The notes beneath the pieces were generated by a model. The model worked only from the letters and a program-made list of their open reading frames with translations. It did not search any database and had not been told where the DNA came from. Position numbers and translations under genes: made by a program. From Roseobacter sp. CCS2 (GTDB lineage: Bacteria > Pseudomonadota > Alphaproteobacteria > Rhodobacterales > Rhodobacteraceae), in contig NZ_AAYB01000003.1 of the NCBI RefSeq assembly GCF_000169435.1, positions 62,001-126,000 on the forward strand: a DNA stretch of 64,000 nucleotides. Reading direction: 5' to 3'. This document shows positions 52,333-60,609 of this stretch, in pieces; position 1 is the stretch's first letter; each line of letters opens with the position of its first letter.

Positions 52333-53723
52333 TATGCAAACTCCTTGAGTTGGCGGGCTTTGGCTGCGGCATCGCGCGGGGCAAGGCCGTAGAAGGTGAT
52401 CGCCGGACCCTTCAGGTCAGCTTGGGTCAGGGTTGGTTCTAGTTCGGCCAATGTGGTTGCGATGATCTGCTGATCAGCGCGGCTGACGTTTTCGATGATC
52501 GTCACAGGCGTCGCAGGGTCCGCGCCATGCATCAGCAAACGACCTTGGATAAAGCGTGCGGATTTCTTGCCCATATAGATCGCGGCGACCTCGCCGGGTT
52601 GGGCCAATGCTTTCCAATCGTGATCGGCATACCCTTTGGTGTCGTGACCCGTGATCAGGCGCACAGCAGAGTTCCGGCCACGTTTGGTCAGGCTTTGCCC
52701 GATGTTGGCCACAGCAGCAGAGGCGGCGGTGATGCCGGGAATGATGGTGTAAGGGATATTATGCGCTTCAATCGTCTCAATCTCTTCATCCAAGCGGCCA
52801 AAGACCGTTGGGTCACCAGCCTTCAGGCGCACCACGTGGTGCCCGTCTAGCGCGTGCTGCACGATCAGCGCGTCGATGTCGGATTGGGCCATGGATTTTC
52901 CAAAGCCTTCTTTTCCCGCATCAATGATAATCGCTTCACGGCGCGCGAGTTCAAGGATCTCACCAGTGACCAGACGGTCATGAATAACGACATCCGCCTT
53001 ATCCAGCGCATTACGTGCCTTGAGTGTCAGCAATTCGGGGTCACCGGGACCTGCGCCCACCAGATCTACAGAACCGGCTTTTGCGGTCTGCATAATATGC
53101 GTATCAAGATGCTGTTCGAGGGCGGTGATAACTCCGGTCTCACCGTTTTCTGCCAAGGCTTTCGGACCACTGCCAAAATAGAAGGACGACCAAAAATCGC
53201 GGCGCTTGCGGCCCATTGGCAGCACCTCAACCGCATGACGGAAGGTTTTGCCGATGCGTGCCAGAACACCTAATGACGTCGGCAAACGTTCTTCCAGATC
53301 AGCCTTGATGGCACGGGCTAGCACAGGGGCCGCGCCTTCGGTGCCGATGGCAACCGTCACAGGGTTACGGTCAACGATAGCAGGCGTGATGAATTGACTG
53401 TCGGCAAGGTTGTCGACGATATTGACCAGTGCGCCTTCGGCGTGGGCGATAGCAGAGACGCGGGCATCTTCGGCATCATTTTCGTTGGCGGCATAAAATA
53501 GGGCAGCGCACAGCGCATCACCGGGTTCCATGGCGCGCGCGATGATCCGCAGTTTGCCTTGGTCAGCCCATTTGCGGATGTCGTCAGCGATCTGATCAGC
53601 GATCACTGTCAGATGCGCCTCAGTCTTCATTAGCAGGCGCAGCTTGGCCATGGCGGCATCACCACCGCCTGACAAAATAATGCGGCGGCCTGCGACGGCA
53701 AGGAAGATTGGAAAGTGCTTCAT
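52332..53723 (-). CDS. cysG: Siroheme synthase (uroporphyrinogen-III methyltransferase / dehydrogenase-ferrochelatase)
   Basis: This 463-residue fused enzyme makes siroheme for sulfite reductase. The N-terminal dehydrogenase/chelatase part has MKHFPIFLAVAGRRIILSGGGDAAMAKLRLL and VTVAIGTEGAAPVLARAIK. The C-terminal methyltransferase part begins VDLVGAGPGDPELLTLKARNAL near residue 218, with VVRLKAGDPTVFGRLDEE near residue 290 and YTIIPGITAASAAVANI. The ATG after AAAGGTTC is chosen over an earlier in-frame codon. It is the first gene of the cys operon. Confidence 0.93.
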   Translation of the reverse strand: MKHFPIFLAVAGRRIILSGGGDAAMAKLRLLMKTEAHLTVIADQIADDIRKWADQGKLRIIARAMEPGDALCAALFYAANENDAEDARVSAIAHAEGALVNIVDNLADSQFITPAIVDRNPVTVAIGTEGAAPVLARAIKADLEERLPTSLGVLARIGKTFRHAVEVLPMGRKRRDFWSSFYFGSGPKALAENGETGVITALEQHLDTHIMQTAKAGSVDLVGAGPGDPELLTLKARNALDKADVVIHDRLVTGEILELARREAIIIDAGKEGFGKSMAQSDIDALIVQHALDGHHVVRLKAGDPTVFGRLDEEIETIEAHNIPYTIIPGITAASAAVANIGQSLTKRGRNSAVRLITGHDTKGYADHDWKALAQPGEVAAIYMGKKSARFIQGRLLMHGADPATPVTIIENVSRADQQIIATTLAELEPTLTQADLKGPAITFYGLAPRDAAAKARQLKEFA

Positions 53724-53756
53724 GGGTGTGAACCTTTGATTTCTTGGGTTCAATAT

Positions 53757-53842
53757 AGAATAATGTTCTGATATTTACCTCCCCATCAGGTAACTTAAGA
53801 ACACATGTTCCGCGCTGGCTTGAGTTAGGACTGTTTGTCCTA
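53757..53842. promoter_or_regulatory. Divergent cysG/Lrp control region with dyads
   Basis: Three inverted repeats lie between cysG and the Lrp/AsnC gene: AGAATAATGTTCT (53757-53769), GAACACATGTTC (53799-53810) and TAGGAC-TGTTT-GTCCTA (53826-53842). The last lies 20 bases before the Lrp-type gene and fits an autoregulatory site. The GAA...TTC pair resembles the operators downstream of the regulator gene. Confidence 0.5.
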
Positions 53843-53861
53843 CAAAAACGGAGATTGAAGA

Positions 53862-54323
53862 ATGTCGGTGCGGATAGACGCCACAGACCGGAAAATTTTG
53901 GCGGCGATGCAAGAGGATGCAGCGCAATCGCTGGACGAAATTGCAAAATCTGTCGGGTCGTCCAAGACGCCTGTGTGGAATCGCATTCGCAAGATGCGCG
54001 AGGCTGGGATTATCGGACAGCAGACCGTATTGCTGGATGCAGATGCGCTGGGGTTTGAGGCCTGTTTCTTTGTGCTGATCCGCACGTCCGAGCATGATGC
54101 AGACTGGCAAGGGCGGTTCCTAAAAGCGCTTAGATCGCGGCCAGAGGTGCAAGAGGCGCACCGGCTGGCGGGGGACATTGATTATATCCTGAAGGTCCGG
54201 GTGCAGAACGCGCGAGCCTATGACACGTTTTATCAGGCGCTGATATCAGAGGTGAAGGTGCACAACGTGACAGCGCTTTTGTCGATGGAAGAGATCAAGT
54301 CGACGGTCGCATTGCCGCTCTGA
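53862..54323 (+). CDS. Lrp/AsnC family transcriptional regulator
   Basis: This 153-residue protein has an AsnC-type helix-turn-helix (IDATDRKILAAMQEDAAQSLDEIAKSVGSSKTPVWNRIRKMREAGII). A C-terminal RAM ligand domain follows (FFVLIRTSEHDADWQGRFLKALRSRPEVQEAHRLAGDIDYILKVRVQNARAYDTF). It is divergent from the cysG operon, and similar regulators next to cys genes control sulfur assimilation in related bacteria. GGAG precedes the ATG. Dyads lie on both sides of the gene, so it may also control the lipoprotein-DUF2145 pair downstream (inferred). Confidence 0.9.
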   Translation: MSVRIDATDRKILAAMQEDAAQSLDEIAKSVGSSKTPVWNRIRKMREAGIIGQQTVLLDADALGFEACFFVLIRTSEHDADWQGRFLKALRSRPEVQEAHRLAGDIDYILKVRVQNARAYDTFYQALISEVKVHNVTALLSMEEIKSTVALPL

Positions 54324-54353
54324 GGTGAGCCATCATCAATTTTCGGTAGGTTT

Positions 54354-54421
54354 ATGAACAAAGTTCAAGAAATATCTTGACCATACTTTATTGCTTCAAT
54401 ATATGAATGAACATTGTTCAT
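54354..54421 (+). promoter_or_regulatory. Sigma-70 promoter flanked by two GAAC-N3-GTTC operators
   Basis: A good promoter TTGACC-N17-TATATG (54377-54405) is framed by ATGAACAAAGTTCAA (54354-54368) and the perfect dyad ATGAACATTGTTCAT (54407-54421), the second at the expected transcription start. This is the layout of a repressor bound at two sites. It precedes the lipoprotein gene. Confidence 0.65.
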
Positions 54422-54436
54422 AAATGGAGTGAAATC

Positions 54437-54784
54437 ATGAAACCCCTCAAAACCACCGCAGTCCTTACGGCGCTGACATTAGCGACTGCTTGCGCGACAC
54501 CCAGTGGTCAGCACGCAACACAATCAGCAGATCACAGCGCGCAAGCTGCCAGCCATGGTGTAAGCGCTGTTGCGTCTGGCGCCGCCACCGTTTCAGCGGT
54601 GCCCGTCATCGCGACAGGGGCCGTGCTTTCTGTCACCGGTGCTGCGATTGAAACCGTTGGTGCCGCATCTGTCGAAGCTGGTGTCGCGGTTCTGAGCGCA
54701 AACAGCAACGCACCCGCGCCAACCTGCCGCGCGAGCCGAACAACGACATGTGTTGTGCCCAACGGTCCACCACGGTTGAACTAA
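54437..54784 (+). CDS. Small putative lipoprotein, unknown family
   Basis: This 115-residue protein has a signal peptide ending ALTLATAC, a lipobox-like site with Cys near residue 19. A Ser/His/Gln-rich segment (QHATQSADHSAQAASHG) follows, then a hydrophobic Ala/Val/Gly region (ATVSAVPVIATGAVLSVTGAAIETVGAASVEAGVAVL) and a short tail with two Cys residues. GGAG precedes the ATG; an ATG 30 bases earlier lies inside the operator and was rejected. It is 13 bases ahead of the DUF2145 gene, so the two are one operon. No function is known. Confidence 0.75.
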   Translation: MKPLKTTAVLTALTLATACATPSGQHATQSADHSAQAASHGVSAVASGAATVSAVPVIATGAVLSVTGAAIETVGAASVEAGVAVLSANSNAPAPTCRASRTTTCVVPNGPPRLN

Positions 54785-54797
54785 AGGAGGCGAGGTC

Positions 54798-55598
54798 ATG
54801 ACACGTATTCTGACAGTTATTTTTCTTTTAGTGGTAACACTTTTGCCAGTCGCATCCTCTGCGGGCAGCAGTGCGGCAAGTAACCCTGTATTGCCCGCAA
54901 ATGAAGTTGCGGCATTTTCCAACAAGGTACAGCGCGATCTGGCCGCGCGCGGGGCCAATGTGGCGATTGTATCGCGTGTGGGGCGTGACCCTGCCGTTCT
55001 GCCCGATGGGATCAACTACACGCATGTGGCTTTTTGGGTCTATGCACGGATCACAAAGGCAGATGGCAGCACCGGCATGGGCTATCGTGTCTATAATCTT
55101 TATCAGCGCGATGGCGATCGGACCCAAAGTGATCTGGTGCAAGACACGCCGGGCGACTTTTTTGCCGGGGCCCATAGCCTGGATGCGGGGATCATCATTC
55201 CTGACCCGCGCTTGCAGCGCAAACTGCTTGATGTGATCACCAGCCCCACATACGCAGCTTTGCACAACGCGCAATATTCGGTCCTTGCCAATCCGCGCTC
55301 TGGCCAATTTCAAAACTGCACAGAGCACACGTTGGATGTGATCATGGCCGCACTTTATGACACAGATGACCCCGCACAGATCAAAGCCAATATTACGGCC
55401 TATTTTACGCCCCAGCGGGTGCCTTTGAACGGATTGCAACGGTTGTTTGCGCCTGCGGCCTCAATGGCGCTGACGACCGCTGATCATGGTGCCAACGTGG
55501 GAACAGCGACATTCGGTTCGATTGCGCGGTTCATGGAAAGTAACAATTTGCACGACGAGGTTTACCGGATCACGCCGACACAGGTTGTCCGTTTCTAG
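54798..55598 (+). CDS. DUF2145 family exported protein
   Basis: This 266-residue protein has a signal peptide (ILTVIFLLVVTLLPVASSAG). The DUF2145 body contains FSNKVQRDLAARGANVAIVSRVGRDPAVLPDGINYTHVAFWVY near residue 40, GYRVYNLYQRDGDRTQSDLVQDTPGDFF near residue 95, and NCTEHTLDVIMAALY near residue 175 with Cys and His. The Cys-His pattern and a TH motif recall papain-like or NlpC-like folds, but function is unknown. GGAGGCGAGGTC precedes the ATG. It is co-transcribed with the small lipoprotein and overlaps the P450 stop by 4 bases. Confidence 0.85.
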   Translation: MTRILTVIFLLVVTLLPVASSAGSSAASNPVLPANEVAAFSNKVQRDLAARGANVAIVSRVGRDPAVLPDGINYTHVAFWVYARITKADGSTGMGYRVYNLYQRDGDRTQSDLVQDTPGDFFAGAHSLDAGIIIPDPRLQRKLLDVITSPTYAALHNAQYSVLANPRSGQFQNCTEHTLDVIMAALYDTDDPAQIKANITAYFTPQRVPLNGLQRLFAPAASMALTTADHGANVGTATFGSIARFMESNNLHDEVYRITPTQVVRF

Positions 55599-56764
55599 GG
55601 CTGTTTCGTTACCATCAAACGCTCTAACCCGTGGAAGTGGTAGACATCACCATATTGTGGTGCCTCGGCCAGTGTCAGGTCGGGGCATCGTGCGAATAAA
55701 GCCTCTAATGCAATTTGTAGTTCTAACCGGGCGAGGGGGGCGCCCACGCAAAAGTGGATGCCGCCACCAAAGCTGGTATTTTGCGCGCCCTTGCGGGTTG
55801 GATTGAAAGTGTCTGCGTTGTCATAGGCCCGCAAATCACGGTTTGCAGACCCCAGCAGGCAAGCAATTTGATCGCCCCATTGAAAGCTGTGATCGCCCAA
55901 GGTGACATCTTCATAGACCCAGCGGGTGAACATATGCAGGGGCGGATCGTAGCGGATAATCTCTTCGACGGCTGCTTCTGTGATGTCTGAGACATCATGA
56001 TCTAGCAGCGTTTTGGTCCCGTTGCCCAGCGTGTGCACCGTGGCCTCGTGCCCGGCGTTCAGCAGCAGAATGCAGGTGGTGATCAGCTCATCTTCGCTTA
56101 GCTTTTCGCCGTCTTGTTCGGCCGCAATCAAAGTAGAGATCATATCATCAGTCGGTGTTTTGCGCCGTTTGGCGATATAGCCGCGCATGAAGGCAACGAA
56201 GTCATTGGTCGCGGCAATGGCATCCGCCTCGATCTGCGGTGTGCGGCGCGCCTGATACATCGCAACCATGGCATTGGACCAGCGAACCAGATCATCGGCG
56301 CGGTCCTCTGGCACGCCCAGCAGGCGCGAGATGACGATCACGGGAACGGGCTGGGCGTAGTGTGTCAACAGATCAAAGGGTTGATCGGGAAACCCATCAA
56401 TCAGTGTATGACACAGTGCCTTAATATCCGGGGCGAGGGCGGCAATCGTGCGGCTTGTAAACGCGCGCAGGACCAGCGCGCGCAACCGCGTGTGCCGAGG
56501 CGGTTCCAATTCTAGCATTGAATGCGCTTCGACCTGAAAAAAGGGCATCAGATGGTCGGGAATATCGGGCGCCAGTTCCGGTGGGCATTCACGGCCCATA
56601 CGCCTGTCGCGCAGCACTGCATGCACCATTTTATGAGATACGGCGCAGGCCATGCCGTAGTCATCCCACCATATAAAGTCACCAGCCTGACGTGCGGTGG
56701 CATAAAACGGATAGGGGTCTTGAACGAATTCCGGGTCTGTAGGCGATTGGCCGAGCGTTTTCAT
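55595..56764 (-). CDS. Cytochrome P450
   Basis: This 389-residue soluble bacterial P450 has the substrate/oxygen helix LLNAGHEATVHTLGN near residue 240, the ExxR motif VEEIIRYDPPLHMFTR near residue 275 and the heme-binding loop FGGGIHFCVGAPLARLEL near residue 335 with the Cys ligand. The N-terminus (PEFVQDPYPFYATARQAG) is typical of class I bacterial enzymes. An open frame extends 122 codons upstream but lacks family similarity. No ferredoxin gene is adjacent; partners and substrate are unknown. It is divergent from a B12-binding protein gene. Confidence 0.92.
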   Translation of the reverse strand: MKTLGQSPTDPEFVQDPYPFYATARQAGDFIWWDDYGMACAVSHKMVHAVLRDRRMGRECPPELAPDIPDHLMPFFQVEAHSMLELEPPRHTRLRALVLRAFTSRTIAALAPDIKALCHTLIDGFPDQPFDLLTHYAQPVPVIVISRLLGVPEDRADDLVRWSNAMVAMYQARRTPQIEADAIAATNDFVAFMRGYIAKRRKTPTDDMISTLIAAEQDGEKLSEDELITTCILLLNAGHEATVHTLGNGTKTLLDHDVSDITEAAVEEIIRYDPPLHMFTRWVYEDVTLGDHSFQWGDQIACLLGSANRDLRAYDNADTFNPTRKGAQNTSFGGGIHFCVGAPLARLELQIALEALFARCPDLTLAEAPQYGDVYHFHGLERLMVTKQP

Positions 56765-56974
56765 GCGAAAGGTTTGTCTGACCTTTCTGTGTATTGCAAG
56801 CGCACCCGGGGGCGTAATCGCCGTACAATTCTTGATTGCACCAATGGGCAACCGCGACGTTCTGACGCGCACCAAAAGACCGTCTTTTATGGTATTCTGC
56901 ATACAGTTGGATACAAAAAACGTCTGGCTTGCAGACGAAGTGACGGGATCACGAGCCAACAAGGGAGGGCGTTC

Positions 56975-57799
56975 ATGGCCAAGATGCCTATGGACGAAAA
57001 AGCGTTTGATCGCTCTGAATATCGCAAGGCTGACCGGCAATTCAGGTTGGCAGAACAAGAGCTGCCGCAAGACGCAGTGTCGTCGCTTGCGCGCGAAGTT
57101 GTAAGGCGTCTTGCATTTAAAATGCCACATGCTGTGAAAAAAGAAGATCTGCCGACTGCATCAGACATTGATCAGTTGTGTGCCGCGTTGCTGTCGGAAA
57201 AAGATAGCGCGGCAGATCAATTTATTCTGTCAGCGCGTCGCGATGGGGTGGCGATTGATGCCATCTATCTAAGCTACGTCGCCGGTGCCGCCCGCCGCTT
57301 GGGCGAAATGTGGGATGATGACGAGATTTCGTTCCTTGATGTGACACTGGCCTGCGGTAAACTTTACCGTATCATTCGCGGTCTGCGCCATGTCATTGCC
57401 CCCGGCATTCTGGCCGAACGGGATGAATGGCCTGCCATGTTTGCGCTTGTCCCTGGCGAGACCCATACGTTGGGGATTGAGATTGCCACCGATATCTTCC
57501 GCCGCGAAGGCTGGGATGTGGATATGATGGTCGGGCTTGATCATGATATGCTGGTCGATCAGTCAGATCGGCGCAACTACCGGGCGATTGTTCTGGTGGC
57601 CAGTTCCGATCACATGATCGAACCGCTGACCCGCCTTGTGCTGGCGATCCGTATTTCTCATCCATTGGCGCATTTAGTGGTGGCTGGAAACATCCTTGAT
57701 CACCACCCGGATATTCTTGATCTGGTGGGGGCTGACGCGATGATCAAAGATATCGAAACCGCGGTCAGCGAATTGCGCCACGTGATCGAAGACGTCTAG
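56975..57799 (+). CDS. Cobalamin (B12)-binding domain protein
   Basis: This 274-residue protein has an N-terminal helical part (residues 30-150) with the B12-cap pattern YLSYVAGAARRLGEMWDDDEISFLDVTLACGKLYRIIRGL. A C-terminal Rossmann-like B12 domain follows with ALVPGETHTLGIEIATDIFRREGWDVDMMVGLDHDMLVD near residue 166. E-T-H-x-x-G supplies the His expected to ligate cobalt. Such proteins include the AerR/PpaA light and B12 regulators of Rhodobacter. GGGAGG precedes the ATG. It is divergent from the P450 gene and its end overlaps tpiA by 4 bases. Confidence 0.82.
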   Translation: MAKMPMDEKAFDRSEYRKADRQFRLAEQELPQDAVSSLAREVVRRLAFKMPHAVKKEDLPTASDIDQLCAALLSEKDSAADQFILSARRDGVAIDAIYLSYVAGAARRLGEMWDDDEISFLDVTLACGKLYRIIRGLRHVIAPGILAERDEWPAMFALVPGETHTLGIEIATDIFRREGWDVDMMVGLDHDMLVDQSDRRNYRAIVLVASSDHMIEPLTRLVLAIRISHPLAHLVVAGNILDHHPDILDLVGADAMIKDIETAVSELRHVIEDV

Positions 57800-58527
57800 G
57801 CCCGTTCGAGTGCTGCTATAATGGGTGAAAAATCCGCAGCAGTCAGGCTTGCGCCACCAACAAGTGCGCCGTTGACATGCGGCACCGCAAAGATATCAGC
57901 CGCATTGCTGCCTTTGACCGATCCGCCATAAAGCAGCGAAAATTCCGCCCCATCGTCAAAGCGATCTTGCAGGCGCTTGCGCATATGCGCATGCACCTGT
58001 GCAATCTGATCTGTGGTGGGAACCTTGCCAGTACCAATGGCCCAGACAGGCTCATAAGCGATGACCGTATTTTGGGCGTCGGCGTTTGCGGGAACAGACG
58101 TGTCCAGTTGCGCGTCGATCACATCAAGCGTGGTGCCACCGTCACGTTCGTCCAATGTTTCCCCAATGCAGATCACCGCAATCAATCCTGCATCATAAGC
58201 GGCCTGTGATTTCGCAGCGATCAATGCATCTGTTTCGCCATGATCCGTGCGGCGTTCCGAATGACCGACCAGAACATAGCTTGCGCCAACGTCAGCCAGC
58301 ATTTCGGCACTGATATCACCGGTGTGCGCACCAGCCTCTGCTGTATGGCAATCTTGCCCGCCAATATCGAAGGGCGTGTCTTCGCACGCACTGATCAGCG
58401 TAAAGGGGGGGCAGATCAGAATCGCAATATCCGCATCCCCATGTTTGTCTTCCAGTGTCCTTAATTCGCCAAGGGTGCTTTGCATCCCGTTCATTTTCCA
58501 GTTTCCGGCGGCGATCTTACGGGGCAT
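57796..58527 (-). CDS. tpiA: Triosephosphate isomerase
   Basis: This 243-residue TIM barrel interconverts DHAP and glyceraldehyde 3-phosphate. It has KIAAGNWKMNG at residue 4 (Asn, Lys), YVLVGHSERR near residue 85 (His), VIAYEPVWAIGTGK near residue 155 (catalytic Glu), and YGGSVKGSNAADI and GALVGGASL at the phosphate site. Slightly shorter than the usual 250 residues, as in several Rhodobacteraceae. Confidence 0.95.
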   Translation of the reverse strand: MPRKIAAGNWKMNGMQSTLGELRTLEDKHGDADIAILICPPFTLISACEDTPFDIGGQDCHTAEAGAHTGDISAEMLADVGASYVLVGHSERRTDHGETDALIAAKSQAAYDAGLIAVICIGETLDERDGGTTLDVIDAQLDTSVPANADAQNTVIAYEPVWAIGTGKVPTTDQIAQVHAHMRKRLQDRFDDGAEFSLLYGGSVKGSNAADIFAVPHVNGALVGGASLTAADFSPIIAALERA

Positions 58528-58536
58528 GGCAGGTCC

Positions 58537-58836
58537 TTACATTAGTGAAGCAATCGTACGTCTTGCTAATGTGCAGGCCTCCATCGGATCGTCAAGGGCC
58601 GCGTCGGGAACGGACCAATAGGGCATGTTATGAAATTGGGTGGCACCATGATCGGTAAGCGCGGTCACGATATCGCCCTTGGCCTTGAGATAAAGCTGAC
58701 CATCACTGCTCATCAGGGCAAAGACGCCGCCATCCAGATATAAGCACATGCCGCCAAACATTTTGCGGGTTGTGACACGTCCAAGATCAGAAAACAGATC
58801 AGTGGCGAACGCGATATCTGCGTCCGCAAGGGCCAT
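58537..58836 (-). CDS. TfoX/Sxy N-terminal domain protein
   Basis: This 99-residue protein has the TfoX_N pattern: DLGRVTTRKMFGGMCLYLDGGVFALMSSDGQLYLKA, followed by YWSVPDAALDDPMEACTLARRTI. The E. coli relative Sxy induces competence genes together with Crp; single-domain forms like this are widespread and uncharacterised. The ATG shares a base with the stop of the IscA gene (TAATG), so it is translationally coupled. Confidence 0.85.
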   Translation of the reverse strand: MALADADIAFATDLFSDLGRVTTRKMFGGMCLYLDGGVFALMSSDGQLYLKAKGDIVTALTDHGATQFHNMPYWSVPDAALDDPMEACTLARRTIASLM

Positions 58837-59198
58837 TAGCTGGCTTGGATGTTTTCGTCGAACTTGATCGACTCGCCGCATCCGCAGGCATCGACCACAT
58901 TAGGGTTACGGAACTTGAACCCGGCCTCAAGCAGTGACACTTCATAATCGATCTCGGTCCCGAACAGGAACATCTGCGCCATGGGTGCAATCATCACCCG
59001 CGCGCCATCCTGTTCAACGACCTCATCCAGCGGATCAACCTCTGTCACATAATCCATGGTGTATTCCATGCCTGCGCAGCCGCCTTTCTTGACGCCGATG
59101 CGCAGCCCCTGATGGCCATCTTTGTCCATAAGCTTTGCGATTTGTGCTGCGGCCTTGTCAGTGATGCTGACGGCCTGTTTGCCTGGAATGCCGAACAT
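58836..59198 (-). CDS. HesB/IscA-type iron-sulfur cluster assembly protein
   Basis: This 120-residue A-type carrier has SITDKAAAQIAKLM, then GLRIGVKKGGCAGMEYTMDYV with the first Cys near residue 41. FKFRNPNVVDACGCGESIKF carries the CGCG pair near residue 108. It delivers Fe-S clusters to target proteins and resembles SufA. AAAGGAGAAC precedes the ATG. It is followed by the TfoX gene in the same message. Confidence 0.93.
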   Translation of the reverse strand: MFGIPGKQAVSITDKAAAQIAKLMDKDGHQGLRIGVKKGGCAGMEYTMDYVTEVDPLDEVVEQDGARVMIAPMAQMFLFGTEIDYEVSLLEAGFKFRNPNVVDACGCGESIKFDENIQAS

Positions 59199-59242
59199 AA
59201 CGTTCTCCTTTAAACACTATGTAAGGCACATAGGCGGCCCAC

Positions 59243-59944
59243 TCAAGATGGGGTCGGGTCGATGCCGTAGATTGTGATGAGCGATAATGTCGCAAAACTC
59301 ACCAGCAAGGCCCAGCCGAAGGAGGCGAGCGTGCCGATAATCACGTATTCACCTGCTTTTTGATCTTTTGATGCAGTATCAAAGCGCAGCACCGATTTGG
59401 CAGCGATCAGAAAGCCGATCCCGCCGGGTTGCCCGGCCAGGACCATCAGAAAGATCAGCGCCCGCTCTAAAAGGCCGATCATGCGTCCGGCCTCGGGCAG
59501 GCCCTGTTGTGGCATCATGTCAAAGTCCTGCATCAACAGCCCGACAGCAGGGCCGCCGGCGTGCACGCAAAGGATAAGCCCAGCGCTGATCGCCAAAAGG
59601 TATTGCGTCCAGATGCCGGCCTCTGGCCAAAGCAAGGCCAGATCAGGCCAGAACCACAAGACAGCGGCAATCGTCGCGAAATGTGCCAGTTGATCGGCGA
59701 CATAAGCCCAAAGCCTTTCAGGGGCGACATGCGTCTTGATCAGATCAATCACCAGATGCAGCAGCGTAATGGTCAGGGCAGGCAGGATTTCACCACGCAA
59801 GGCCAGCAAGGTCAGCAGAAATACCACGCCGATATGGGCGGCCATTGCAGCGGGTTTTTTCTTGTTGTTGATGATCCAGCTATTCTGCAACGGATAATCA
59901 GCCAACAGATGCGCAACAATCAGGGCGAGGGCAGTCGTCAGCAT
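59243..59944 (-). CDS. DUF3307 membrane protein
   Basis: This 233-residue integral membrane protein has about six helices and the DUF3307 start ALALIVAHLLADYPLQNSWIINNKKKPAAMAAHIGVVFLL. TLLHLVIDLIKTHV follows near residue 60. The His and Asp residues within helices (AHLLADYPLQ, HLVIDLIK) are conserved in the family and hint at a catalytic or transport site. Function is unknown. It starts directly after the SatD gene stop with no gap. Confidence 0.88.
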   Translation of the reverse strand: MLTTALALIVAHLLADYPLQNSWIINNKKKPAAMAAHIGVVFLLTLLALRGEILPALTITLLHLVIDLIKTHVAPERLWAYVADQLAHFATIAAVLWFWPDLALLWPEAGIWTQYLLAISAGLILCVHAGGPAVGLLMQDFDMMPQQGLPEAGRMIGLLERALIFLMVLAGQPGGIGFLIAAKSVLRFDTASKDQKAGEYVIIGTLASFGWALLVSFATLSLITIYGIDPTPS

Positions 59945-60595
59945 TTAAGTGGTCTCGTCCGATGCGTAGTTATGGTTGCGCATAGCGTAAAGGGCATTGT
60001 CGAAATACGATAGCCCCGCGCCAGCAAGGCGGCTTTGGACCGCTTGCCGGGTCACACCAAGGGTTTCGGCGATATCCTCATGCCGGGTCAATTGCCCTTC
60101 AAGGTGTATCGCCACAGCCTCGGCCTGTGTTGCGGTCCAGCCCGTGGCGATCCATTCGGCCAGATCAATGATGGCAGTCTGTTCGACGCCAATCCCCTGA
60201 CCAGCAACGCAAAGCACGCGATTTCGGCCCATCTGCGCCAGATGATCACCCGATACGAAGAAAGCAGGCCCGGTTGCATCCGAAAGATCGCGGGTGCCTA
60301 GGGTATCAGATGCACCTACACCGATAGAGATACGTGTCGCGATTTGCGTCTGCCCGGCCTTAAGGCGGGCGACAAAGTATAAAGCCGCGTCCAGCAACAG
60401 GCCGGGTTTTGTCAGTACGATCTGCCAGCCATCACCGCGGTACCGTGTGAAGCGAAGGTCAATATCCCACGTAGCGCCAAATGCCTGGGCGGCGTGGCGC
60501 AGAACATCAAACGTCTTATCGACAGCCGCTGTGTCTGACTGGCGTGATTTGATCAGGTCACCTGTCAGGACGGCGCAATGTGTTGCTTTGGTCAT
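59945..60595 (-). CDS. SatD-family protein with C-terminal HTH
   Basis: This 216-residue protein has a SatD-like N-terminal domain (CAVLTGDLIKSRQSD, then FTRYRGDGWQIVL and ATRISIGVG), which resembles a nucleotide cyclase-type palm. The C-terminal helix-turn-helix is HLEGQLTRHEDIAETLGVTRQAVQSRLAGAG. It and the DUF3307 gene form a two-gene unit that, from memory, recurs in many bacteria. It may be a DNA-binding sensor that regulates its own operon; the region upstream has paired AGCAAAT/ATTTGCT repeats. The ATG is chosen over a TTG two codons earlier. Confidence 0.82.
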   Translation of the reverse strand: MTKATHCAVLTGDLIKSRQSDTAAVDKTFDVLRHAAQAFGATWDIDLRFTRYRGDGWQIVLTKPGLLLDAALYFVARLKAGQTQIATRISIGVGASDTLGTRDLSDATGPAFFVSGDHLAQMGRNRVLCVAGQGIGVEQTAIIDLAEWIATGWTATQAEAVAIHLEGQLTRHEDIAETLGVTRQAVQSRLAGAGLSYFDNALYAMRNHNYASDETT

Positions 60596-60609
60596 AAGCA
60601 ATGATTATC

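Noticed and set aside
54407..54421. ATGAACATTGTTCAT considered as a LexA box
   Set aside because: Alphaproteobacterial LexA uses GTTC-N7-GTTC direct repeats; the inverted GAAC-N3-GTTC form and a two-site layout point to another repressor.
56765..57130. 122-codon N-terminal extension of the P450 gene
   Set aside because: It would overlap the divergent B12 gene and is not P450-like; PEFVQDPYPFYATARQ follows shortly after the chosen ATG.
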